Below, one piece after another: positions 7,126 to 14,599 of a stretch of 23,163 nucleotides of DNA (position 1 is its first letter; each line of letters opens with the position of its first letter). The stretch lies in contig DYHU01000021.1 of assembly GCA_020724025.1 (NCBI GenBank), positions 1 through 23,163 on the forward strand, given 5' to 3'. The stretch is from Syntrophorhabdus sp. (GTDB taxonomy: Bacteria; Desulfobacterota; BSN033; UBA1163). The position numbers and the translations under genes are program-made. The notes beneath the pieces are model-generated. The model searched no databases. It was not told where the DNA came from and saw only the letters and a list, made by a program, of their open reading frames with translations.

Positions 7126-8469
7126 CTACTGAACTAAACTCCAAACTTGTTTTTTGGCTTCTCTCACCCAGATTCTTATCTTTCCTTTTCGGGGATGGGC
7201 CCTTCCCGGGGAAACTTGCCCGATTTTTTCATAAAGTTTTTCAGGGTCTTCTTTTGCGAGAACCGAGACCGAATGAACACCTATCCCTTCTAATAATTTT
7301 AGATTCTCAATGCCCAACCCTTTTAATTGAGCCAGTCGTGCCTTTTCCACCCACTGAGTGAGCTCCTCTTTTGGGATGAGAAGACGAAGGGCGAGTTCAT
7401 CCCTTTCCTTTTTGAGTCGGGTTTTTGTAAGGAGATCGTCCAGGGTGGCAATTCCAACCTTTGGAAGCTCTTTTTGATACTTGGGGTCAATCCAGTAAGC
7501 ATCTTTAAGACGGGTTTCAAAGGAATCGACGGTTTTTAGGTCGATGGCATTGAAGATGAGAACCGAGAAGGCAACGATCAAAACCGACGTTAAGGCTATT
7601 GTTAATGGTCTTATTTTCCTTTCTGGATTGAGTTGATGAGTGGATTCCTCCCATCCCCTTCCGTATCTAAAGAGGGAGATGAGGTTATACATGACATAAA
7701 CCTGGACTGCAAATGGCGGAAAGCCAAGAAAGCCAAGAAGGGGCATTTCAAATAACTTCATCTCATCGAAGAAGGAAACGGTGTAGACCCATTTTGAACG
7801 GGTCCAGAAGTTCCAGAACTCCCAGAGAAATCCACAGATCAGGCCAGCGACGAGAAGGAGATATATTTTCCCTGGTCTTCCTTCTTCCAGATCCCTCAAA
7901 AGGGATTTCCCCCCAAAGCGATAAACAAAAGGCTCCAGGAGAAATATGAATCCTACCCAGATAAGAGGGAAAAAGTGCTGCGGAATGACAATTGAGGAGA
8001 CAATGCAAAGAGTGCCCAATGCGATCAGGACATGATGGCCCCCTTGTGAGATGACCGTTCTTTTGATTGAAACATTTTTAAACAGACCAAGGGTTTCTAA
8101 AAGTTCCATAGTTTCAAATATTCCGGGGAGGACCGTTCCATAGGCGATGGCATAACCCGGCCACCGTTCGATTATGGAAGGGGGGAGGTTGATGTAGTAC
8201 CAGTTCTCCAAGGAAAGGTTCGCCGCCTCGAAGATCAGCCAGATGAAGGCTGACCATGGAATCATGAGGAAGAATTCTTTTCTTCGATTGATGAGAAGGG
8301 AGTTGCCTTTCAAACGGTAGATGATCGCATCAAGGGTGAGGATGTAAGACCACCAGGCAAAACAATAGAACCAGCTATGGAAGGGTTCCACCTTCTGGAA
8401 ATTGAGGATCTGGGAGAGGATGAGAAAAATGATTCCTAAAATACCATGGAGGGGAAAGACTTTTTTCAT
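7126..8469 (-). CDS. Multi-pass membrane protein with C-terminal helix-hairpin-helix (DUF4332-like) domain
   Basis: 447 residues, function unknown. Roughly residues 1-310 are hydrophobic with about nine to ten membrane segments (for example LGIIFLILSQILNF, IPWSAFIWLIFEAA, IWVGFIFLLEPFVY, LLLVAGLICGFLWEFWNFW, LTIALTSVLIVAFSVLIF). The block WEFWNFW before KWVYTV is a striking aromatic motif. Residues about 315-447 are soluble, and LKGLGIENLKLLEGIGVHSV (382-401) is a clear helix-hairpin-helix pair of the kind seen in DUF4332. Such a domain is normally a nucleic-acid or protein contact module, so a membrane tether is plausible. No ribosome site is obvious. It is upstream of the TIM-barrel/prsW pair, with a repeat-filled gap between. 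Confidence 0.78.
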   Translation of the reverse strand: MKKVFPLHGILGIIFLILSQILNFQKVEPFHSWFYCFAWWSYILTLDAIIYRLKGNSLLINRRKEFFLMIPWSAFIWLIFEAANLSLENWYYINLPPSIIERWPGYAIAYGTVLPGIFETMELLETLGLFKNVSIKRTVISQGGHHVLIALGTLCIVSSIVIPQHFFPLIWVGFIFLLEPFVYRFGGKSLLRDLEEGRPGKIYLLLVAGLICGFLWEFWNFWTRSKWVYTVSFFDEMKLFEMPLLGFLGFPPFAVQVYVMYNLISLFRYGRGWEESTHQLNPERKIRPLTIALTSVLIVAFSVLIFNAIDLKTVDSFETRLKDAYWIDPKYQKELPKVGIATLDDLLTKTRLKKERDELALRLLIPKEELTQWVEKARLAQLKGLGIENLKLLEGIGVHSVSVLAKEDPEKLYEKIGQVSPGRAHPRKGKIRIWVREAKKQVWSLVQ

Positions 8470-8541
8470 TAGAAATTAATTTAGCATATTCAAGCCCTTG
8501 AAACAATTGTTAATGAAATGCCCGGATCAAAATCGATCTTA

Positions 8542-8570
8542 TTGACAGGCGAATTTGGAAAAATTATATT
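8542..8570 (+). promoter_or_regulatory. Strong sigma-70-like promoter for the 8581 gene
   Basis: TTGACA (8542-8547), a 17-nt spacer and TATATT (8565-8570) give a near-consensus promoter. The expected transcript start is about 8577, only a few bases before the ATG at 8581. No Shine-Dalgarno sequence is present, so the mRNA should be leaderless or nearly so. Confidence 0.65.
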
Positions 8571-8580
8571 TTACTCTATT

Positions 8581-9222
8581 ATGTATAGAAAATTGTTTTC
8601 GGGCATTATTGGGGGAATTCTCATCCTATGTCTTTTCTCTTTTTGCAACCGGCCCCAGAAGTCCGGCATAGATTTTGATCAAATTGATACCTCCGCTGAT
8701 CCCGTTCAGAAGCCTTGCCCATCCAATGATCCTATCCTCATCGAGACGAAAGACGGCCAATTCGGACTCACCCCTGTGGCAGAGTATAAATTGTCTGGCA
8801 TGGTGGTCAGCAAGGAAACTTATTCGGATGATTGGAACGCTAATGTATCGCCAATCGATTTGGCCATCGTCTGGGGGAAGCTAACAGAACCCGAACATAA
8901 AAAATATGTTTCTTTTAGTCAAAGAAACCGGTGGTATTTTTACGAATATAAACCGGAAAGTCCACTTGATAATTCTTATATCATCTCCCATTCTTCAAAC
9001 AACCACATCATCCCCGCAAACGAGAATATCTCCCTGGCCCTCAAGACGATTCAAAAGAAAGAAAAGGTCATCCTGGAGGGTCTTTTGGTCAATTTGAAGG
9101 GGACCTTTAAAGGAGGGACGGTCCACTGGAATACCAGTTTGACACGGAAAGACACGGGAGACGGTTCTTGCGAGCTTTTTTATGTGACGAAAGTAAGAAT
9201 CAATACAGATGTCTATGAGTAA
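8581..9222 (+). CDS. Exported conserved protein of unknown function
   Basis: 213 residues. The N-terminus MYRKLFSGIIGGILILCLFSF followed by Cys is a signal sequence; the Cys could be lipidated, but FSFC is a poor lipobox, so lipoprotein status is uncertain. The mature part carries blocks I associate with a conserved proteobacterial family of unnamed periplasmic proteins: YKLSGMVVSKE, SPIDLAIVWGKL, SQRNRWYFYEY, HSSNNHIIPANE and WNTSLTRKDTGDGSCELFYV. The frame opens earlier (8518), but the promoter at 8542-8570 lies inside that extension, which decides for 8581. It is divergent from the membrane/HhH gene. Role unknown. Confidence 0.75.
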   Translation: MYRKLFSGIIGGILILCLFSFCNRPQKSGIDFDQIDTSADPVQKPCPSNDPILIETKDGQFGLTPVAEYKLSGMVVSKETYSDDWNANVSPIDLAIVWGKLTEPEHKKYVSFSQRNRWYFYEYKPESPLDNSYIISHSSNNHIIPANENISLALKTIQKKEKVILEGLLVNLKGTFKGGTVHWNTSLTRKDTGDGSCELFYVTKVRINTDVYE

Positions 9223-9261
9223 GAGTAGATTAAAAACACTCGTTATATTTTAGCTCTATGA

Positions 9262-9370
9262 AAAAGGTTATCTAATCCCCCTCCATCCCCCTTTGTCAAA
9301 AGGGGGAATCCCGCCTTTAGCGGGACTCCTCCCTTTAGAAAAGGGAGGCGGGGAGGGATTTTAAAAGGTT
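9262..9370. mobile_element. MITE-like triple-hairpin repeat with 8-bp flanking direct repeats
   Basis: AAAAGGTT occurs at 9262-9269 and 9363-9370. Between them lie three perfect hairpins: CCCCCTTT/AAAGGGGG (9287-9306), TCCCGC/GCGGGA (9309-9325) and CCTCCCTTT/AAAGGGAGG (9328-9348), ending GGGAGGGATTTT. The ends are imperfect inverted repeats (left ATCTAATCCCCCTCC). The third hairpin and right end recur at 1687-1707 and 1773-1784. No protein is encoded, so mobilisation would be in trans. Confidence 0.6.
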
Positions 9371-9434
9371 TATTTCAAACCGCTAACTTGGTAAAAACAC
9401 TCCAACCATTTCATTTTATAAAGGAACCCAATCA

Positions 9435-11060
9435 ATGAAATTACACTATACTCCGAAGAGAGAATGGAAAAGTGCATCACAGCGCTCGGTCACGATGGGG
9501 AGACATGGAATGGCGGCAGCCAGTCAGTCCCTGGCTACTCTAACCGGCTATAAAATTCTTCAAAAGGGCGGGAATGCTATTGACGCGGCCGTGGCCATGG
9601 TCAGCACTCTGAGCGTGGTAGAGCCCTATAATGTGGGATTGGGCGGTGACGCCTTTGCCCTGATCTATCTGGCGAAGGAGAAACGACTGATCGGGATGAA
9701 TGCGAGCGGTCGGGCTCCTTATCATGCCACTATACAGAAATTTAGAGAACGAGGACTGGATGAAATTCCGGAAAGGGGAATTTTTTCAGTTACTGTTCCG
9801 GGTGCACTTCATGGCTGGACTGAAGCCCTAAAACGGCATGGAACCTTGGCGCTTTCCGAAGTCTTTGAGGATGCAATCCATTATGCTGAAAATGGATTTC
9901 CCGTCACAGAAGTCATTGCAGGGGAATGGAAAGAGACGGAAGGCCTTCTCCGTTCTTCTGAAAGTTCATCCAGAGCTTATCTGATTGATGGCAGGGCTCC
10001 CAACCCAGCTCAGATCTTTATCAATCAGGACCTTGCACGGACCTATAAAAAGATTGCAGACGGCGGAATAGGGACCTTTTATGGAGGGGAGATTTGTGAT
10101 GCCATCATCGAGACTTCCGAACGCCATCAAGGGTTATTTTCCCATCGGGACTTTAAGGATCACACGACCACCTGGGTGGAGCCCATCTCTGCGGACTACC
10201 GGGGATATACGATTTATGAACTTCCCCCCAATGGCCAGGGTTTGACTGCGCTTGAAATGCTCAACATTCTTGAAGGATATGACATTAAAACTTTGGCCCA
10301 AAATAGTCCGGAATACCTCCATCTCTTAATAGAAGCCAAAAAAGCGGCTTTCGAAGACAGGGACAGATTTATCACCGATCCGGAATTTGAAACCATTCCT
10401 ATGGATCGACTTCTTTCCAAGACATATACAGATAAAATAAGAGGAAGGATTGATCCTGCGAAAGCATCGTCGCCTTCTTTTCTCTTGGCCCATGGCGAAA
10501 GTTCTGAAACAGTCTATGTGACTGCGGTGGATAAAGACAGGAATGCCGTTTCCTTCATCAGCAGTCTCTTCATGCCCTTCGGATCCGGTATTGTCGTGGA
10601 TGGAACAGGGATCGTTTTACAGAACCGGGGAAAATCACTCTCTATAAACCCGGAGCACCGGAACAGGATCGAGCCTCACAAACGGCCCATGCACACCATC
10701 ATTCCTGGGATGGTCTTCAAAGATGGAGCGTTTTTGATGAGTTTCGGGATAATGGGCGGGGATATGCAGCCGCAGGGCCACGTTCAGTTTTTAATCAACC
10801 TGATTGACTTTGGAATGAATCTACAGGAAGCCATGGATGTCCCAAGGATAAGACATCTGAAAGGCATGGAGGTTTATTTAGAGGAAGGTATTCCAGATGA
10901 GACCGCAGTTGCTCTCTCCCAGAAGGGGCATCAGATCATAAGAGGGTTATCGCCGATAAATCAGGTTGGAGGAGGCCAGGCTATCTTTTTAGATCGCGAA
11001 CAGAAAGTCCTCTTGGGGGCCTCCGACCGCCGCAAAGACGGCTGTGCCCTGGGATATTAA
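9435..11060 (+). CDS. ggt: Gamma-glutamyltransferase family protein (Ntn hydrolase)
   Basis: 541 residues, the usual length. The family makes a single precursor that cleaves itself before a Thr nucleophile and then hydrolyses or transfers gamma-glutamyl groups, as in glutathione use. The N-terminal block MAAASQSLATLTGYKILQKG and GGNAIDAAVA are typical, as is GLGGDAFALI. The expected cleavage site is Glu358-Thr359 in SSETVYVTAVDKDRNAVSF, of the (D/E)TVY type found in a GGT-like subgroup rather than the classical TTHFSVVD. AFGSG appears as PFGSGIVVDGTG, and GGDMQPQGHVQ near the end is also conserved. No signal peptide is visible, so it is probably cytoplasmic and the substrate may not be glutathione. 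Ribosome site AAGGA lies just upstream. Confidence 0.9.
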   Translation: MKLHYTPKREWKSASQRSVTMGRHGMAAASQSLATLTGYKILQKGGNAIDAAVAMVSTLSVVEPYNVGLGGDAFALIYLAKEKRLIGMNASGRAPYHATIQKFRERGLDEIPERGIFSVTVPGALHGWTEALKRHGTLALSEVFEDAIHYAENGFPVTEVIAGEWKETEGLLRSSESSSRAYLIDGRAPNPAQIFINQDLARTYKKIADGGIGTFYGGEICDAIIETSERHQGLFSHRDFKDHTTTWVEPISADYRGYTIYELPPNGQGLTALEMLNILEGYDIKTLAQNSPEYLHLLIEAKKAAFEDRDRFITDPEFETIPMDRLLSKTYTDKIRGRIDPAKASSPSFLLAHGESSETVYVTAVDKDRNAVSFISSLFMPFGSGIVVDGTGIVLQNRGKSLSINPEHRNRIEPHKRPMHTIIPGMVFKDGAFLMSFGIMGGDMQPQGHVQFLINLIDFGMNLQEAMDVPRIRHLKGMEVYLEEGIPDETAVALSQKGHQIIRGLSPINQVGGGQAIFLDREQKVLLGASDRRKDGCALGY

Positions 11061-11113
11061 ATGGGAAGGGAAGATGTAATTAATGTAGTTTCTCTAACAC
11101 TTCCTTATATTCC

Positions 11114-11158
11114 CCGTTCTCCCTGAGTCCCGCGCTTCGCGGGACTCACCACGAACGG
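11114..11158. repeat. Palindromic repeat with 10-bp stem
   Basis: GAGTCCCGCG (11125-11134) and CGCGGGACTC (11138-11147) form a perfect stem with a 3-nt loop. It is enclosed by CCGTTC (11114-11119) and GAACGG (11153-11158). It lies 54 bp after the ggt stop and could terminate it, but no T-run follows and related sequence occurs near 7040, so an interspersed repeat is more likely. Confidence 0.55.
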
Positions 11159-11209
11159 ATTGTAAAGTGATTATTGAGACGCTACCATAGATCTCATGGG
11201 GAGGATCCG

Positions 11210-11338
11210 ATGAAGATATTGTTAATCGAACCAGCCAAAGCGTCTTTGACCATAGGCGGTGAGGATGTTTTTATCTATGAACCCCTTGCCCTTGAATACG
11301 TTGCCGCAGGGGTATCCAAGGACCACGACATTCGCTAA
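11210..11338 (+). pseudogene. 5' remnant of a B12-binding radical SAM protein gene, cut at codon 42
   Basis: The ATG at 11210 has a good ribosome site (GGGGAGG about seven bases upstream) and codes for 42 residues beginning MKILLIEPAK, with GGEDVFIYEPLALEYVAAGV and ending KDHDIR before TAA at 11336. In the family this is the first Rossmann strand and helix of the cobalamin-binding domain, and DHDVR normally continues ILDLR toward a radical SAM domain several hundred residues long. Nothing downstream restores it in any frame. The break coincides with the start of the second AbiE module. A 42-residue product would have no known activity. Confidence 0.75.
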
Positions 11339-11343
11339 ATTCA

Positions 11344-11372
11344 TTGCAACAAGTTGCCAATTGTGGTATGTT
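11344..11372 (+). promoter_or_regulatory. Promoter of AbiE module 2 with an overlapping palindrome
   Basis: TTGCAA (11344-11349), a 17-nt spacer and TATGTT (11367-11372). The predicted transcript start about seven bases on coincides with the A of the ATG at 11379. TTGCAAC and GTTGCCAA around AA form an imperfect palindrome over the -35 box, a possible operator for AbiEi autorepression. Confidence 0.5.
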
Positions 11373-11378
11373 ACTGCT

Positions 11379-12020
11379 ATGGAATTTAATGGTCTGGTCC
11401 GAATCATCGGTGACGAGCCTGTCTTTGAAACCAGCCTGCTTCTTGCGGGTAAGGTAAACCCGGCCGACGTCCGCCGTCAGTTGTCACGCTGGACAAAGGC
11501 AGGACGACTCTTTCAGTTTCGCCGCGGCTTGTATGCACTTGCGCCACCCTTTCAAAAAGTCAAGCCACACCCATTCCTCATCGCTAATCGCATGGTGAGA
11601 GGTTCTTACGTCAGTTGCCAATCCGCATTGGCTCACTATGGGCTCATCCCCGAGTATGTGCCCGTTGTCGTTAGTGTTACCACTGCGCGCCCTGCACGTT
11701 GGGAAACACCCCTGGGCATTTTTGAATTTCGCCATATCAAAACCGAACTGCTTCGCGGGTCTCGGCTGGTTGACCTCGGTGGAGGACAGAGAGCATTCGT
11801 TGCCTTGCCAGAGAAGGCATTATTGGATTTGATCTACCTCCATCCTGCTGCGGATGCGCCGGACTATATCCGCGAACTGCGCCTGCAAAACCTGGTACAC
11901 CTGAACCTAAATGAATTGCAGCGACTGGCTGATTTCACGCGCAGCCCTAAATTGAAGCGTGCTGCTAAGTTTGTGGTTGAACTGGCGCATGTCGAAGCGA
12001 AGGAGTACGAAAGGATATGA
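11379..12020 (+). CDS. abiEi: AbiEi-family antitoxin / autoregulator (module 2)
   Basis: 213 residues. An N-terminal winged helix (about 1-60) ends in GRLFQFRRGLYALAPP. Family blocks follow: GSYVSCQSALAHYGLIPE, ETPLGIFEFRHI and ALPEKALLDLIYLHP. The sequence is only distantly similar to module 1's antitoxin, so the two did not arise by local duplication. The frame is open back to 11259 through the broken radical SAM gene. ATG 11379 is chosen because protein homology begins there and the promoter at 11344-11372 excludes earlier starts. No Shine-Dalgarno is visible, as expected for a leaderless message. Its TGA overlaps the toxin ATG by four bases. Confidence 0.87.
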   Translation: MEFNGLVRIIGDEPVFETSLLLAGKVNPADVRRQLSRWTKAGRLFQFRRGLYALAPPFQKVKPHPFLIANRMVRGSYVSCQSALAHYGLIPEYVPVVVSVTTARPARWETPLGIFEFRHIKTELLRGSRLVDLGGGQRAFVALPEKALLDLIYLHPAADAPDYIRELRLQNLVHLNLNELQRLADFTRSPKLKRAAKFVVELAHVEAKEYERI

Positions 12021-12826
12021 AGGATTATCTTGCTGAACTCGTCCGAGTCAATCCGACACCTGTGCATGCGCGTAACGTCATTCGGGAGTATCTTCAAGCC
12101 CGAATTCTCGGCGGACTCCAGCGTGCGGGCGCGATGATCCCGCTCGCCTTTCACGGTGACACCGCCCTGCGTTTTCTCTATGCTACCGCACGTTATTCAG
12201 AGGACCTGGATTTTGCCCTGGAAAGAAATAAAAACCTCTATGATTTCCGCGCCTACCTGCAAACCATCAAGAGCGAGTTGACGGCAGAGGGCTACACATT
12301 TGAACTAAAGGCGAACGATAAACGGACCATACACAGCGCCTTTATTCGTTTTTCGGGCCTGCTCTATGAGTTAGGTCTCTCACCCCATCGGAGTGAAGTG
12401 CTGGCGGTCAAAATTGAAGTGGATACGAATCCTCCTGCCGGCGCCGGTCTCGCTACAAGCGTTGTCCGCCGTCATCTCACACTGCAACTCCAGCATCACG
12501 ACCCTGCCTCACTCTTGGCGGGGAAACTCCACGCCATCTTGCAGCGTTCCTACATCAAGGGCCGGGATCTCTACGACTTGCTCTGGTATCTCAGCGACGC
12601 CACCTGGCCACCACCTAACCTGACATTGCTCAACAATGCCTTACGACAAACAGAATGGTCAGGGAAGCCACTGAGTGAGGACAATTGGCGTGCGGTCTTA
12701 CGAAAGCGACTACAAGCAATCTCGTGGGAACGCGTGGGAGATGACGTGCGCCCATTCTTAGAACAAGGCGCTGATCCCGGCTTGTTAGTGCGTGAAAACA
12801 TGATGTCCCTGCTTCATGATTACTGA
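12017..12826 (+). CDS. abiEii: AbiEii-family nucleotidyltransferase toxin (module 2)
   Basis: 269 residues. Nucleotidyltransferase motifs in order: HGDTALR (46-52; Asp48 where the first module has Gly, a common variant), YSEDLDFAL (Asp63, Asp65), KIEVDTNPP (132-140), SLLAGKLHAIL (Lys170) and IKGRDLYDLLWYL (Lys181, Arg183, Asp184). All catalytic positions are intact. It is coupled to its antitoxin by an ATGA overlap. The pair looks richer in G+C than the small genes further right. It probably gives growth arrest when unrestrained; the exact target is unknown. Confidence 0.9.
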   Translation: MKDYLAELVRVNPTPVHARNVIREYLQARILGGLQRAGAMIPLAFHGDTALRFLYATARYSEDLDFALERNKNLYDFRAYLQTIKSELTAEGYTFELKANDKRTIHSAFIRFSGLLYELGLSPHRSEVLAVKIEVDTNPPAGAGLATSVVRRHLTLQLQHHDPASLLAGKLHAILQRSYIKGRDLYDLLWYLSDATWPPPNLTLLNNALRQTEWSGKPLSEDNWRAVLRKRLQAISWERVGDDVRPFLEQGADPGLLVRENMMSLLHDY

Positions 12827-12843
12827 CATTTTTGCAAAAATGT
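12826..12843. repeat. 18-bp perfect palindrome at the toxin stop codon
   Basis: ACATTTTTGCAAAAATGT is its own reverse complement and shares its first base with the toxin stop codon. With so few G/C pairs it would be a weak terminator; it could be a protein-binding site or an insertion end. Confidence 0.45.
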
Positions 12844-12976
12844 AACAATTTCCGTCCAATTATTCATACAGTCAATCAGAATCGGTTTCCTTTTTTATTT
12901 ATAATAATTCTGCAATTCCAGTAGGTTAGGGGGTAATATGTTTCGGATGGCAAGAATATTGCAGTAAATTCAAATG

Positions 12977-12993
12977 GTTTACAAAGTTTACAA
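12977..12993. promoter_or_regulatory. Tandem GTTTACAA repeats upstream of the ribbon-helix-helix gene
   Basis: GTTTACAA at 12977-12984 and 12986-12993, one base apart, about 60 bp before the start at 13055. Ribbon-helix-helix proteins often bind such tandem half-sites, so self-regulation is possible; this is inference from position only. Confidence 0.3.
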
Positions 12994-13054
12994 CAGCCAT
13001 AAATTCAGTAATCAGATAAATTGGGTGGTGGAACAAAGGAAGGGAGCTTCGACG

Positions 13055-13252
13055 ATGGGCTTGGTTAGAACTACACAACAAGGACTGCAAGATGGTTGGA
13101 CGAGGGCCACTTTCATTCTTAGGAAGCATCATTTGGAGGAGTTAAAAGCATTGGCATACTGGGAAAGGAGAACCATTAAGGATGTAATTGATGAAGCTTT
13201 GGGGTCCTATCTAAAAGGTAAAATGATCAACCTTGGAGTAGCAGAAAAATGA
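13055..13252 (+). CDS. Small ribbon-helix-helix-like DNA-binding protein
   Basis: 65 residues starting MGLVRTTQQGLQDGWTRATF. The strand RATFIL, then the helix KHHLEELKALAYWERR, a turn and a second helix IKDVIDEALGSYLKGK, match the compact CopG/ribbon-helix-helix plan. The start at 13055 has a strong ribosome site AAGGAAGGGAG ending seven bases upstream; the frame is open to 12974, but that part has no ribosome site. No toxin-like partner follows. It is either an orphan antitoxin or a small regulator. It sits just past the second AbiE module. Confidence 0.6.
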   Translation: MGLVRTTQQGLQDGWTRATFILRKHHLEELKALAYWERRTIKDVIDEALGSYLKGKMINLGVAEK

Positions 13253-13295
13253 AGGAAATACTTTTTTAACATTATTCCAATGTTGAATCGTATCC

Positions 13296-13385
13296 ATGAC
13301 TGTTATGGAGGTATCGGAGAGAGCGGTCGAAGAATTGAAGAATAAGCTCTCTGAGATTGAACAAATATCCTCGAATAACCCCTAA
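13296..13385 (+). CDS. Possible 29-residue ORF, perhaps a HesB/IscA-like N-terminal fragment
   Basis: ATG 13296 to TAA 13385 encodes MTVMEVSERAVEELKNKL followed by eleven more residues. The first half resembles the N-terminus of HesB/IscA-like proteins, but the conserved cysteines are absent because the frame ends. No good ribosome site precedes it. It could equally be chance coding upstream of the rhomboid gene. Low confidence. Confidence 0.25.
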   Translation: MTVMEVSERAVEELKNKLSEIEQISSNNP

Positions 13386-13399
13386 CCCCTGAAGGAGTT

Positions 13400-14599
13400 A
13401 TGGTGATCCCGGTTGGAACGAACCTCAATCTGAAGAATTTCCCATGGGTCACGATCACCCTTCTTTTTGCCAATTGGATCATTTTCATTCCTTTCAGTAG
13501 AAACCTTTATAGCATCGATTTCTGGATAAGCCGGTATTTTTGCTCCGTCCCCGGAGATCAATATCCCTGGCAGTTAATCACCTCCATGTTTTTTCACGCG
13601 GATTTTCTCCATATTCTTTTTAACTCTCTTTTCTTGTTGGTCTTTGGGCCGCCCGTGGAGGATAAACTCGGATGGAAAGATTACGTCTTCCTCTATTTTA
13701 TAACTGGCATCTCGGCAAATCTTCTTCATGGGATGATGTACGGAATTTTCCTGCGAGAGGAACTTTTCATTCCATCCCTCGGTGCGTCGGGCGCCATTTC
13801 CGGTGTGATGGGAGTCTATCTGTACCGGTGCTACTATTCAAAAATAAAATTTATGATCGATCTCTTCCTACCATTCCGGATCAAACTTCCTGCCTTTATC
13901 ATCCTCCCCCTCTGGTTCGCCCGGGATTTTATGGGAGGGATTGATTCCATCCGGGGGATTGGCCAGAACGTGGCATTCTGGGCCCATGTGGGAGGGTTTG
14001 CGGCTGGGTTCGGCGCCTGTAAATATCTCCATTACGAGGTTCAGGCTCGAAAAGAAAAAATGGAATTTGTGGCTGAGACCACATTGAAATCATACGTAGG
14101 ATACGGCGAGGGCATCAAGGCGGCAGAAAAATTACTCGAAACGGATCCTGATAACCCGGAGCTTCACCTCAGACTGGCAGAGGTAAAAACCCGCTGGAGG
14201 GCTTCCCTCGAAGGAAAAGCCCATTATGAAAAAGCCATTAAACTCCTCCTCGAAAAAGAGCCTCAAAAGGCAATGGAGGTTTTCATCGAATATTGGGGAA
14301 AGTATTTGAATGTCCTGGAGGCGAGGCACCAGGTCAGGCTGAGCCTGTTATTAGGTAGAAACGGCAACATAGACCTTTCCGCCCTTACCTTGCAAACATT
14401 GATCAACAGCGATCAACCCCTGGATATCCACATGGAGGAGGCCTATCTTAACCTGGGAAAGATATACCGGGAGCAACTCAAACGGGGTGACTTAGCCCGA
14501 TATGTTTATGAGAGATATTTACTGAAATTCCCGGAATCGGAGCACAGGCAATTTGTCGAGAAGATGCTTCGTTCTGCTCCGGAAAGGGCAATAGCTTGA
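13400..14599 (+). CDS. Rhomboid-family intramembrane serine protease with C-terminal helical/TPR-like extension
   Basis: 399 residues. Rhomboids cleave transmembrane substrates within the membrane. Catalytic features: FFHADFLHILFN (His71, Asn75), GASGAISG with Ser130 as nucleophile, and WAHVGGFAAGF with His196. About six to seven membrane segments fill residues 15-215. The rest (about 215-399) is soluble and helical, with TPR-like units such as AEKLLETDPDNPELHLRLAE and EEAYLNLGKIYREQL, probably a substrate or partner platform. Ribosome site AAGGAG lies four bases before the ATG. Its TGA overlaps the next gene's probable TTG start, so the two are likely translated together. Confidence 0.88.
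   Translation: MVIPVGTNLNLKNFPWVTITLLFANWIIFIPFSRNLYSIDFWISRYFCSVPGDQYPWQLITSMFFHADFLHILFNSLFLLVFGPPVEDKLGWKDYVFLYFITGISANLLHGMMYGIFLREELFIPSLGASGAISGVMGVYLYRCYYSKIKFMIDLFLPFRIKLPAFIILPLWFARDFMGGIDSIRGIGQNVAFWAHVGGFAAGFGACKYLHYEVQARKEKMEFVAETTLKSYVGYGEGIKAAEKLLETDPDNPELHLRLAEVKTRWRASLEGKAHYEKAIKLLLEKEPQKAMEVFIEYWGKYLNVLEARHQVRLSLLLGRNGNIDLSALTLQTLINSDQPLDIHMEEAYLNLGKIYREQLKRGDLARYVYERYLLKFPESEHRQFVEKMLRSAPERAIA

Noticed and set aside
9270..9362. CRISPR-like repeats from the successive hairpins
   Set aside because: The stems differ in sequence and there are no unique spacers of constant length.
11259..11378. Longer AbiEi of module 2 starting within the radical SAM remnant
   Set aside because: The extension runs out of frame through another gene's coding sequence and lies before the promoter that fits ATG 11379.
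12824..12843. Sigma-54 promoter at CTGACATTTTTGCA
   Set aside because: The spacing between the GG-like and GC elements is wrong; it is simply part of the palindrome.
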